A stretch of 64,000 bases of DNA. It comes from Phenylobacterium sp. J367 (GTDB lineage Bacteria; Pseudomonadota; Alphaproteobacteria; Caulobacterales; Caulobacteraceae). The position numbers and the translations under genes are program-made. Within the stretch, counting starts at the first letter, position 1, and every line of letters starts with the position of its first letter. The stretch covers positions 2,542,001 through 2,606,000 of the forward strand of contig NZ_JAJONA010000001.1 in the NCBI RefSeq assembly GCF_024699985.1, in the 5' to 3' direction. The notes beneath the pieces were generated by a model, which did not search any database, had not been told where the DNA came from, and saw only the letters and a program-made list of their open reading frames with translations. Below, in pieces: positions 57,127 through 64,000 of this stretch.

Positions 57127-58152
57127 ATGGGCCCGGTCGTCACGGTCGGTCTGGATATCGCCAAGTCCGTCTTCCAAGTGCACGGGGTTGATGCAGGCGG
57201 CGAGGTCGTTTTCCGGCGGCAGATCAGGCGAGCGCAGTTGTTGCGGTTCTTCGTGGATCAACCGGCCTGCCTGGTGGGGATCGAGGCGTGCGCAACAGCC
57301 CATTACTGGGCGCGAGAACTGAGCCGGCTGGGCCACACCGTGCGGCTCATGCCGCCCAGCTACGTGAAGCCCTACGTGAAGCGGCAGAAGAACGACGCGG
57401 CCGACGCCGAAGCGATCTGCGAGGCCGTCACCCGGCCGACGATGCGCTTCGTCGAGGTGAAGAGCCCAGAGCAGCAGAGCGTCATGGTCCTGCACCGGGT
57501 GCGCACGATGCTGATGCGCCAGCGGATCCAGCTGTCGAACGCCATTCGTGGCCACATGGCCGAGTTCGGCTTGGTGGCGCCGATCGGGCGGGAGGGCCTG
57601 CAGAGCCTGATCAGGTTGGTCGAAGCGGGTGACCCGTCGATCCCTGAGGAGGCGAGGGCTTGTCTGGAGATGCTGGCCGCGCAGCTAAGCCTGGTGAACC
57701 AGCAACTCCTTGAGACTGACCGCCAGATCCGGGCAAGCGTCCGAGCGAGCGAGGTCGGGCGCAGGCTGATGGGCATTCCGGGCGTCGGGCCATTGCTCGC
57801 CAGCGCCCTCGTCGCCACGGTTGCTGAACCCTCGGCGTTCAAGTCTGGCCGCAACCTGGCCGCCTGGATCGGACTCGTTCCGAAGCAGAACTCCAGCGGC
57901 GGCAAGGAGCGGCTGGGCGGGATCACCAAGCAGGGAGATCGGTACCTGCGCCAACTGATGGTGGTCGGCGCGCTGGCCGTCGTCCGCTATGCCGAGCGGC
58001 ATGGGACACGGCGGCCGTGGCTGGTTCAGTTGCTCGCCAGGCGGCCGACGAAGGTGGCCACCGTGGCGCTCGCCAACAAGATGGCCCGCATGGCCTGGGC
58101 GATCATGACCAGCGGCCAGGGCTACCGCGAGCCGGAACTCCGAGCGGCCTAG
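57127..58152 (+). CDS. IS110-family transposase
   Basis: 341 residues, full length and unbroken. The N-terminal RuvC-like DEDD domain has Asp in VGLDIAKSVF, Glu in LVGIEACATA and the Asp pair in KRQKNDAADAEAI. The C-terminal transposase domain has LMGIPGVGPLLASALVA and AWIGLVPKQNSSGGKERLGG, which carries the catalytic Ser of this family. A GAGGAG site lies just before ATG 57127. IS110 elements have no terminal inverted repeats. The noncoding flanks (56959-57126 and downstream) may hold the bridge RNA known for this family. Confidence 0.95.
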   Translation: MGPVVTVGLDIAKSVFQVHGVDAGGEVVFRRQIRRAQLLRFFVDQPACLVGIEACATAHYWARELSRLGHTVRLMPPSYVKPYVKRQKNDAADAEAICEAVTRPTMRFVEVKSPEQQSVMVLHRVRTMLMRQRIQLSNAIRGHMAEFGLVAPIGREGLQSLIRLVEAGDPSIPEEARACLEMLAAQLSLVNQQLLETDRQIRASVRASEVGRRLMGIPGVGPLLASALVATVAEPSAFKSGRNLAAWIGLVPKQNSSGGKERLGGITKQGDRYLRQLMVVGALAVVRYAERHGTRRPWLVQLLARRPTKVATVALANKMARMAWAIMTSGQGYREPELRAA

Positions 58153-58772
58153 AAACCAGCGCCTCGGCGCACCAAGCTTGGGAAGGGCGGTGACAGACTA
58201 ACGCATCCAGCCGGTCGATACCGAAGGACAGGAAAACCCAGTTGCGCCAGGGCGCCTCGAGCGCGTGCTTTTGGTCGGGACCGGTCCTCGCGGAAGGCAT
58301 TATGGCCAGCGGCCACGTGAGCCGCACCAACAGGTCGAACACATGGCCGCACCGACCAGCTCAGCGGAAGTCCAGAACACCCTTGCCAATGGGGAGCCGT
58401 CCACACATGGCGCATCGCTGACGTTCGGCAGCTCCACTTTCGGGCGGCGTGGTCCAGCGTTCGGCGCGCTGGGAATGAAGGCATCGGCTTGGAGACACGC
58501 GCGTGCCGTTACCGCGCCGGCCAGGCCCAAGGCTACGTCTTGTGGCTCCCGGCCGTCGGTGATGACCTGATGACCACGTGCTTGGCTAGCTGCGCAGGAG
58601 CTTGATTGCGAGCTGTAGCAGGCCCGCTGTTGGTGGATCAAACGGGGAACGGGCTTCGGGACTATGGGTCCCGGAGCAGCGCGAAAGCTGCGTTCTGTTC
58701 CGGTTTCCACAAAGGTGACGTCAGGCCCTATCGACGCAAATTCCCTTTGCGGATAAGGCCGTTGCGCCGGCC
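58153..58772. other. Noncoding DNA between IS110 and tRNA-Leu
   Basis: 620 bases without a convincing gene. Open frames exist on the minus strand (58149-58484, 58300-58800), but they are rich in Cys, Trp and Arg in a way that suggests non-coding DNA. Base composition is slightly less GC-rich than the neighbours. The 3' end of the IS110 element and older mobile-element debris probably lie here. Confidence 0.4.
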
Positions 58773-58854
58773 GGGGACATGGCGGAACTGGTAGACGCAA
58801 GCGACTTAAAATCGCTCGGAGTGATCCGTCCGGGTTCGACCCCCGGTGTCCCCA
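58773..58854 (+). tRNA. tRNA-Leu, anticodon TAA
   Basis: The acceptor arm GGGGACA (58773-58779) pairs with TGTCCCC (58847-58853), with discriminator A at 58854. The D arm holds TGGTAGACGC, the anticodon loop ACTTAAAAT gives TAA, there is a short variable arm (GGAGTGATCC) as in class II tRNAs, and the T loop has GGTTCGACC. The CCA tail is not fully encoded (CCG follows). tRNA genes are frequent insertion sites for islands, and here one stands at the border of the 46-58.8 kb block. Confidence 0.95.
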
Positions 58855-58872
58855 CCGCCGCCGGCGCGCGGC

Positions 58873-59181
58873 TCAGGCGGCGTCGCGCTTCCGGTGCGCC
58901 AAGAGGGCGATGAGGGCGGCGGCGGCGGCCAGCGCTGCCGCCGAAGCGGCGACCGGGTGCGCCTTGGCCTCGTCGGCGGCGCGCCTGGCGACCGCCTTGG
59001 CGCGGGGGCCGGCCTCGGCGGCGAGCTGCTCGGCGGCCTCACGGACGGCGACCGCCGCCTTCGAGATGGCGTCCTCGGCGCCGCAGCCGACGGTCTCGGC
59101 CGCCTCCTTCAGCGCCAGGGCGACGTCCTCCAGGGTGTGCTCCAGGTCGCGCCGCACGGCGCGGGTGATGGTCTTGCTCAT
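58873..59181 (-). CDS. Small helical protein with a C-terminal membrane anchor (DUF883/phasin-like)
   Basis: 102 residues. The first 75 form charged amphipathic helices (LEHTLEDVALALKEAAETVG, AVREAAEQLAAEAGPRAKAV), and the end is a membrane helix, ASAAALAAAAALIALLAH, with a short basic tail RKRDAA. This plan resembles DUF883/ElaB proteins, which bind ribosomes or membranes, or phasin-like proteins. AGGAGG precedes ATG 59181. A symmetric FNR-like sequence is 57 bases upstream. Function unproven. Confidence 0.7.
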   Translation of the reverse strand: MSKTITRAVRRDLEHTLEDVALALKEAAETVGCGAEDAISKAAVAVREAAEQLAAEAGPRAKAVARRAADEAKAHPVAASAAALAAAAALIALLAHRKRDAA

Positions 59182-59237
59182 GGCGAAGCCTCCTGTCCAA
59201 CCACCGCCTCTGGTCCCACGGCCGGCGAAGCCTGGCT

Positions 59238-59251
59238 TTGAGGCAGCTCAA
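59238..59251. promoter_or_regulatory. FNR/FixK-like box upstream of the small membrane-anchored protein
   Basis: TTGAGGCAGCTCAA is symmetric and differs from TTGAT-N4-ATCAA at the fifth position of both arms. It is 57 bases before ATG 59181 and overlaps the last codons of the MBL gene. Confidence 0.45.
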
Positions 59252-60845
59252 AACCCCGGCTGGGCGCCCCCGAGGCGGCGCGACAGGTCCGCGATCAACG
59301 CCTCGCGGTCGGCGTCGTTCGGCGCGGCGGCCAGGCGCTCGTCGAGGTCCAGCAGCAGCTGGGCGCGGAGGTTGTGCCAGTCCTCGCGGGCCGCGGCCGG
59401 GGCGAGCAGCCGGGCCGGGCCCGCCACGGGCTCGATCGCGGCGCGCGTCAACCGGAAGGTGGCGTCGAGGCGCGGGATGACGATCTGGCCGGCGGGGAGG
59501 CCGTTGGCCGCGAGCCTGGCCGCCAGAGCCTCCAGCGCCTCGGGCTCGCCGTGCGCCAGGAAGACCTTGCCCGCCACCGGCCCCCGCGCGAGGGCCCAAT
59601 CGGTCAGGCCCTGGGCGTCGGCATGGCCGGAGTAGACGTCCATCGACCGGATGCGGGCGCGGACGACGACGTCCTCGCCCTGGATCTTCACGCGCCGCGC
59701 GCCCTCCACCAGCAGGCGCCCGAGCGTGCCGCTCGCCTGATAGCCCGGGATCAGCACGGTGGCGCGGCGGTCCCACAGGTGCCGCTTGAGGTGCTTGCGG
59801 ATGCGGCCGGCGTCGCACATGCCGCTCGCCGCCACGACGATCCGCCAGCCGCCGAGGCGGTCCAGCTCGTCGCTCTCCCACGGCTCGCGCAGGAACTTCC
59901 AGACGGTCGCCCGGGCGGAGGCCCGCGAAGGGATTGCGGCCGGCTTCCCGCAGCCAACCGTGCTGCCGGAACACCTCGGTCGCCTCGATGGCCAGGGGCG
60001 AGTCCAGGAAGATGTCGACCGGCGGGATGTCGCCGCCGTGCATGAGCGTCATCACGTCGGCCAGCAGCTCCTGCGAGCGCTCCACGGCGAAGGCGGGGAT
60101 GATCAGCGGGCCGCCGGCCGCCCGCGCGTCGTTCAGCTCCTGGGCGAGCCGCCGGCGGCGGCCGGCGGGGATCCAGGGCCGGCCGCTCGCGGGCGCCGTA
60201 GGTGGATTCCAGGATCAGGTGGTCAACGCCCGCGGGCCCTTTCGGGTCGGGCGCATAGTCCCGGCCGCCGGGGCCGAGGTCGCCCGAGAACAGCAAGGTG
60301 AGCGGACCCTCCTCGGTGGCGACGCGGACCTCCACCGAGGTCGAGCCGAGGATGTGGCCGGCCTCCCAGAACACCGCCTGCACGCCGGGCGCCACGTCCA
60401 CCTCGCGGCCCAGCCGCACGGTGCGGAACAGTTCGACCGCATCGGCGCCGTCGCGGGCCGTGTAGATCGGCTCGACAAGGGGGCGGCCCCGGCGCTCGTT
60501 GCGCCGGTTGAGCTGGCGGACCTCGCTCTCCTGGATGTCGCCGGCGTCGGGCAGCATCACCGCGCAGAGATCCCGCGTGCCGCTGGTCGCTAACACCGGG
60601 CCCTCGAAGCCGGCCCGCATCAGCTTCGGCAGCAGGCCCGAGTGGTCGATGTGGGCATGGGTCAGCAGGACGGCGTCCACGTCGCGCGCCTTGAAGGGAA
60701 ACGGCTCGTAGTTGAGGGCCTTCAGGGTCTTGGAGCCCTGGAACATGCCGCAGTCGATCAGCATCGTGGCCCGCGGGGTCTGCAGCCGCGCGCAGAAGCC
60801 GGTGACACAGCCGGCGGCGCCGTGGAAGGTGAGCTGGACCGTCAT
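59248..60845 (-). CDS. MBL-fold RNA-metabolising hydrolase with beta-CASP and RNA-specificity regions (two frameshifts)
   Basis: About 532 residues, the usual size for this family, related to CPSF-73 and RNase J. The metallo-beta-lactamase core has LLTHAHIDHSGLLP (HxHxDH), LIDCGMFQG, FWEAGHILGSTSVE and FSGDLGPGG. The beta-CASP part follows (ERSQELLADVM, FLDSPLAIEATEVFRQ), and then ASGMCDAGRIRKHLKRHLWD and YSGHADAQGLTDWA, the RNA-metabolism signature. Shifts are near 60180 and 59925. Start ATG 60845 is the first that begins at the barrel-forming strand VQLTFHGAAGCVTGFC. Members degrade or process RNA. In related clusters it accompanies USPs and AMP-phosphorylase-like genes. Confidence 0.87.
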
Positions 60846-60880
60846 CCGTGCGACTATCGCCCCATCGGCGGCCGGGCGTC

Positions 60881-60894
60881 GTGACAATCATCAA
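60881..60894. promoter_or_regulatory. FNR/FixK-like box between the MBL gene and the quinone reductase
   Basis: GTGACAATCATCAA differs from TTGAC-N4-ATCAA only in the first base. It lies 36 bases upstream of the MBL start and 50 upstream of ATG 60944, so it could serve both directions. Confidence 0.5.
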
Positions 60895-60943
60895 TGCGGC
60901 GCTGGCCGGCGACAGCCCTGAATGGGCTCACGCGAGGTCCGCC

Positions 60944-61552
60944 ATGAAGCACGCCGTCATCGTCGCCCACCCCCGCAGGCGCAGCTACACCCTGGCCGTG
61001 GCCGCCGCCTATGCGGAGGCGGCCCGGTCGCTGGGCCACGCCGTCGAGCTCCGCGACCTCTATCGTATCGGCTTCGATCCCAGGCTGCAGGCTGCGGAAC
61101 TGCCCGACGAGGAGGGGATGACCCCCGGCGACGATGTCCTGGAGGAGCGCCGGCGCCTGAGCGACGCCGATGTCTTCGCACTGATCTATCCCCTCTGGTT
61201 CAACGCCCCGCCGGCGATCCTCAAGGGCTACGTGGACCGGGTGTTCTCGGCCGGCTTCGGCTACGAGCTGACCCCGCAGGGGGCGGTGCCCCTTCTGGAG
61301 GGGCGGAAGCTGATCAGCTTCACCTCGTCGGGCGCGCCGGAGACCTGGCTGCAGACGACGGGCGCCCTGCCGGCGCTGCGCACCCTGTTCGACAACCACG
61401 TCGCGACGATGTGCGGCCTTACGGTCGTCGACCATGTCCATGTGGGCGGCCTGGTCGCCGGCCTCACCGAAGAGGCCATGGACCAGATCCTGGAGGACGT
61501 CCGGACGGGCGTGACGCGCCGCTTCGCAGCGCCCGAGATCGTCGAGCCCTGA
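60944..61552 (+). CDS. NAD(P)H-dependent quinone oxidoreductase, flavodoxin-like
   Basis: 202 residues of the DT-diaphorase/KefF/MdaB group. It starts KHAVIVAHPRRRSYTLAVAA with the FMN/FAD phosphate loop, DADVFALIYPLWFNAPPAIL holds the conserved flavin-binding YPLWFN motif, and KGYVDRVFSAGFGYEL is the family signature. Such enzymes reduce quinones by two electrons and protect against redox stress. ATG 60944 is chosen by alignment with the family start; the open frame extends further upstream. It lies near an FNR-like box. Confidence 0.9.
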   Translation: MKHAVIVAHPRRRSYTLAVAAAYAEAARSLGHAVELRDLYRIGFDPRLQAAELPDEEGMTPGDDVLEERRRLSDADVFALIYPLWFNAPPAILKGYVDRVFSAGFGYELTPQGAVPLLEGRKLISFTSSGAPETWLQTTGALPALRTLFDNHVATMCGLTVVDHVHVGGLVAGLTEEAMDQILEDVRTGVTRRFAAPEIVEP

Positions 61553-61897
61553 TCAGCGCACGGCCATCTCATTGATGTAGGCCGTCAACTGCCGGGCCTC
61601 CTCGGGGGAGATGAAGACCGGGGGCATCTCGTAGTGGCCGTCGCGGGAGATCTGCCCGAGGCGGTGCTCGAGGCTGAGCGGGTTGAATTTCAGCGACAGG
61701 TCGCGGAAGCGGGGCGCGGCGCTGGACGGGCTGTCGCCCGTCGGGCCGACGGCGTGGCAGCCGGCGCAGGCCCGCCAGGCGAGCCGTTCCCCGGCCAGGG
61801 CGCTGGGCGAGAAGGCCCCGCCGGCCGCGGGCTCCCGCGACGTCGCGCAGGCGGCGGCCAGCAGGCCCAGGGCCAGGATGGAGACGTTGCGCAGCAT
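61553..61897 (-). CDS. Small cytochrome c, lipoprotein-like
   Basis: 114 residues. The signal MLRNVSILALGLLAAACATS has a lipobox-like LAAAC, so the protein is probably membrane-tethered in the periplasm. The haem c site is WRACAGCHAVGP (CxxCH) and the likely axial Met is in HYEMPPVFISPEEARQL, in the usual position near the C-terminus. GGAGGG precedes ATG 61897. An FNR box lies 52 bases upstream, between it and the divergent old yellow enzyme gene. Electron transfer under low oxygen is the natural guess. Confidence 0.88.
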   Translation of the reverse strand: MLRNVSILALGLLAAACATSREPAAGGAFSPSALAGERLAWRACAGCHAVGPTGDSPSSAAPRFRDLSLKFNPLSLEHRLGQISRDGHYEMPPVFISPEEARQLTAYINEMAVR

Positions 61898-61948
61898 GGA
61901 GCCCTCCGGGACGATGCGCCACAGTACGGCGATCCGGCGCCTCGGCCT

Positions 61949-61962
61949 TGACCGCCGTCAAG
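61949..61962. promoter_or_regulatory. FNR/FixK box between the cytochrome c and old yellow enzyme genes
   Basis: TTGACCGCCGTCAA fits TTGAC-N4-GTCAA exactly. It lies 52 bases upstream of the cytochrome c start (61897, minus) and 109 upstream of ATG 62071 (plus). The first spacing fits activation better. Confidence 0.65.
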
Positions 61963-62070
61963 GCCGCCGGCGGGCAGGACCGGAAATTCTGGCCCGCGCC
62001 GTAGGATTTCTTCGGGTGCGGAGGGCCCGTGGCCGCCTACCTAATGCCCCAGACCATTCCGGAGCTTTGG

Positions 62071-63141
62071 ATGCCCACGCTTTTCGATCCGATCCAGGTC
62101 GGCGACCTCACCCTCAAGAACCGCATCGTCATGGCGCCCCTGACCCGTTCGCGGTCGGGCGCCGAGCGCGTGCCCGGCGAGATCGTCGCCCAGTACTACG
62201 CCCAGCGCGCCTCGGTGGGCCTGATCCTCACCGAGGCCACCTCGGTGACGCCGATGGGGGTGGGCTACGAGGCCACGCCAGGCATCTGGTCCGACGAACA
62301 GACGCAGGCCTGGAAGAAGGTCACCGATGCGGTCCACGCCAAGGGCGGGACGATCTTCATGCAGCTCTGGCACGTGGGACGGATCTCCGACCCGAGCCTG
62401 CTGCCGGGGAACCAGCCGCCGGTGTCGGCGAGCCCGGTCGCGGCCAAGGGCGAGGTCAGCCTGCTGCGCCCCAAGCGGCCCTATCCCGTGCCGCGGGAAC
62501 TCTCGGTCGCGGAGATCGCCGAGGTGGTGGAGGCCTACCGGAAAGGGGCCGAGAACGCCAAGAGGGCCGGCTTCGACGGCGTCGAGCTGCACGGCGCCAA
62601 TGGCTACCTGCTCGACCAGTTCCTGCAGGACAGCGTCAACCGGCGCACCGATCAGTACGGCGGCTCCATCGAGAACCGGGCGCGCCTGATGTTCGAGGCG
62701 GTGGACGCGGCGATCTCGGTCTTTGGGCCGGGCCGGGTCGGGCTGCACATCGCGCCGCGCGGCGACGCCCACGACATGGGCGACTCGGACCTGCTGGCGA
62801 CCTTCAGCTACGTGGCCGAGCAGGCGAAGGCGCGGAACCTCGCCTTCCTGATGGCCCGCGAGCACGTGGCCGACAGCAGCATCGGGCCGAAGCTGAAGCG
62901 CATCTTCGGCGGCGTCTATATCGCCAACGAAGGCTTCAAGGGCGCCGAGGACGCCCAGGCTGTGATCGACCGCGGCGACGCCGATGCGGTCGGCTTCGGC
63001 AAGGCGATCATCGCCAACCCGGACCTGGTGGAGCGCCTGCGCACCGGCGCGCCGCTCAACGAGTGGAACTTCGCGACCTTCTACACGCCCGGCCCGGAGG
63101 GCTACATCGACTACCCGGCGCTCGAAACCGAGGCCGCCTAG
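62071..63141 (+). CDS. NADH:flavin oxidoreductase, old yellow enzyme family
   Basis: 356 residues, FMN-dependent ene-reductase. Landmarks in order are LFDPIQVGDLTLKNRIVMAP, MQLWHVGRIS, FDGVELHGANGYLLDQFLQD, NRRTDQYGGSIENR and the FMN phosphate site DADAVGFGKAIIANPDL. Close relatives (NemA, XenA/B) reduce maleimides, enones and nitro compounds. ATG 62071 begins the typical MPTLFDPI start with GGAG about seven bases before; ATG 62044 and GTG 62029 are in frame but unlikely. It is followed 26 bases later by the peroxiredoxin, probably in one operon. Confidence 0.92.
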   Translation: MPTLFDPIQVGDLTLKNRIVMAPLTRSRSGAERVPGEIVAQYYAQRASVGLILTEATSVTPMGVGYEATPGIWSDEQTQAWKKVTDAVHAKGGTIFMQLWHVGRISDPSLLPGNQPPVSASPVAAKGEVSLLRPKRPYPVPRELSVAEIAEVVEAYRKGAENAKRAGFDGVELHGANGYLLDQFLQDSVNRRTDQYGGSIENRARLMFEAVDAAISVFGPGRVGLHIAPRGDAHDMGDSDLLATFSYVAEQAKARNLAFLMAREHVADSSIGPKLKRIFGGVYIANEGFKGAEDAQAVIDRGDADAVGFGKAIIANPDLVERLRTGAPLNEWNFATFYTPGPEGYIDYPALETEAA

Positions 63142-63167
63142 GCGGCCTCTCAAGCGGAGGAATCCCC

Positions 63168-63830
63168 ATGGCGCTCGCGCTCGGCGACACCGCCCCGAAC
63201 TTCCAGGCCGAGACCACCGAAGGCCGGATCGATTTCCACGAATGGCTCGGCGACCAGTGGGGGGTGCTGTTCAGCCACCCGAAGGACTTCACCCCGGTCT
63301 GCACGACCGAACTCGGCGCCGTCGCGCGCCTGAAGCCGGAGTTCGACCGGCGCGGCGTGAAGGTCATCGGCCTGTCGGTCGATCCCGTCGACGACCACGG
63401 TCGCTGGGCCAAGGACATCGAGGAGACCCAGGGGACCGCCCTGAACTACCCCCTGATCGGCGACACGGACCTCTCGATCTCGAAGGCCTGGGGCCTGCTG
63501 CCGGCGGCGGTGGAGGGCGGCTCGCAGGGCCGGACGGCGGCCGACAACCAGACGGTGCGCAACGTCTTCGTCATCGGGCCGGACAAGAAGATCAAGCTGA
63601 TCCTGGTCTATCCCATGACCACGGGCCGGAACTTCGACGAGATCCTGCGGGTCATCGACAGTCTCCAGCTCACCGCCACGCACCGGGTGGCGACGCCCGC
63701 CGACTGGAAGCAGGGCGAGGACGTGATCATCGCGGGCTCGGTCTCCAACGAGGAGGCGAAGACGCTCTATCCGAACGGCTGGAAGGCGCCGAAGCCCTAC
63801 ATCCGGATCGTGCCGCAGCCGGGCGGCTGA
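63168..63830 (+). CDS. 1-Cys peroxiredoxin (Prx6 type)
   Basis: 220 residues. The peroxidatic site is HPKDFTPVCTTELGAVARL (PxxxTxxC). VIGLSVDPVDDHGRWAKDIE and DNQTVRNVFVIGPDKKIKLI follow, and the C-terminal dimerisation extension THRVATPADWKQGEDVI is characteristic of the Prx6 branch. No resolving Cys is seen. GCGGAGG stands eight bases before ATG 63168. It reduces hydrogen peroxide and organic peroxides with an external thiol. It is the downstream partner of the old yellow enzyme in an oxidative-stress operon. Confidence 0.94.
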   Translation: MALALGDTAPNFQAETTEGRIDFHEWLGDQWGVLFSHPKDFTPVCTTELGAVARLKPEFDRRGVKVIGLSVDPVDDHGRWAKDIEETQGTALNYPLIGDTDLSISKAWGLLPAAVEGGSQGRTAADNQTVRNVFVIGPDKKIKLILVYPMTTGRNFDEILRVIDSLQLTATHRVATPADWKQGEDVIIAGSVSNEEAKTLYPNGWKAPKPYIRIVPQPGG

Positions 63831-63934
63831 ATCCGTCCGGCGCGCCGCTCCCGGGAAGCCGGCCGACGCCCGGGTTGAGGGACCGGTCGGCGGCGTGCGT
63901 ATATGCTGCGGACGAACGTCTTGCGGAGTGACTC

Positions 63935-64000
63935 GTGGCCGACCGGCTGGACAGCCTGCTGCTGGCGCTGAAGCGGCAGCCCGCCGACCGGCGGCTCGAC
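63935..64000 (+). CDS. Start of an unidentified gene running off the window
   Basis: GTG 63935 follows GCGGAG at a good distance and opens a frame ADRLDSLLLALKRQPADRRL that continues to the edge. Only 22 residues are visible and no family can be assigned. An amphipathic, charged N-terminus without a signal peptide suggests a cytoplasmic start. Confidence 0.45.
   Translation, partial: MADRLDSLLLALKRQPADRRLD

Noticed and set aside
58773..58854. Integrase-type attachment sites at the tRNA-Leu gene
   Set aside because: I found no integrase and no second copy of the tRNA 3' end in the window, so no att site is annotated.
61683..63140. Upstream part of a 715-codon frame ending in the peroxiredoxin
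   Set aside because: Only the part from ATG 63168 has peroxiredoxin sequence; the rest is a shadow frame over the old yellow enzyme gene.
1..64000. CRISPR arrays, phage structural genes, rRNA operons and toxin-antitoxin pairs
   Set aside because: No regularly spaced repeats, phage proteins, rRNA segments or recognised toxin motifs were seen on either strand.

Overview
The window is 64 kb of very GC-rich DNA. It has three large TonB-dependent receptors, two pairs of paralogous acyl-CoA genes, several TetR regulators, a FixK-like Crp/Fnr regulator and universal stress proteins. This points to an aerobic to microaerobic alphaproteobacterium, most likely Caulobacterales (Caulobacter/Phenylobacterium-like). 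That is inference from gene content and base composition; there is no rRNA to settle it. About half of the protein genes are broken by single-base shifts, nearly all at or near runs of G or C. Many of these are probably sequencing errors from homopolymers rather than real pseudogenes, so joined reading frames are given as single genes with the shift positions stated.

Layout. 1-2.2 kb: end of an alpha/beta hydrolase and a tannase-family esterase, then a scrap of a Clp ATPase. 2.5-20.4 kb: a catabolic region with acyl-CoA ligase, hotdog protein, amidohydrolase, TonB receptor, GPH-type transporter, two TetR regulators and an acyl-CoA dehydrogenase, followed by a five-gene minus-strand operon (acyl-CoA dehydrogenase, GPH transporter, phytanoyl-CoA-type dioxygenase, aldo/keto reductase, alpha/beta hydrolase) and a divergent second hotdog gene. 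20.5-25.2 kb: alpha-galactosidase, beta-galactosidase and a TetR regulator. 25.2-29.3 kb: second acyl-CoA ligase divergent from a second TonB receptor. 29.6-33.6 kb: a tight four-gene operon for oxidative (De Ley-Doudoroff) galactose catabolism, which the upstream galactosidases would feed.

34.1-46.2 kb is a stress/low-oxygen cluster: zinc alcohol dehydrogenase, two universal stress proteins, a FixK-like regulator, AI-2E and DUF308 membrane proteins, SDR, BON protein, small membrane proteins, an ABC-transporter remnant, and a coupled operon of AMP-phosphorylase-like and PRPP-synthetase-like enzymes. 58.9-63.8 kb looks like the same cluster continuing: small membrane protein, MBL-fold RNase-like protein, quinone reductase, cytochrome c, old yellow enzyme, peroxiredoxin. 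FNR/FixK boxes (TTGAY-N4-RTCAA) lie in front of genes in both parts. Between them (46.3-58.8 kb) is a different kind of block: TetR, two TIM-barrel isomerase-like proteins, TonB receptor, DUF1080 protein, AAHS-type transporter, cytochrome c/PQQ dehydrogenase, an IS110 element and a tRNA-Leu gene. It looks like an insertion next to the tRNA.

The most interesting proposal is that the FixK-like regulator at 36.1 kb controls both parts. Among their genes, an RNA-cleaving MBL protein, a nucleoside-monophosphate phosphorylase and a PRPP-synthetase-like enzyme could recycle RNA-derived nucleotides when oxygen is low.
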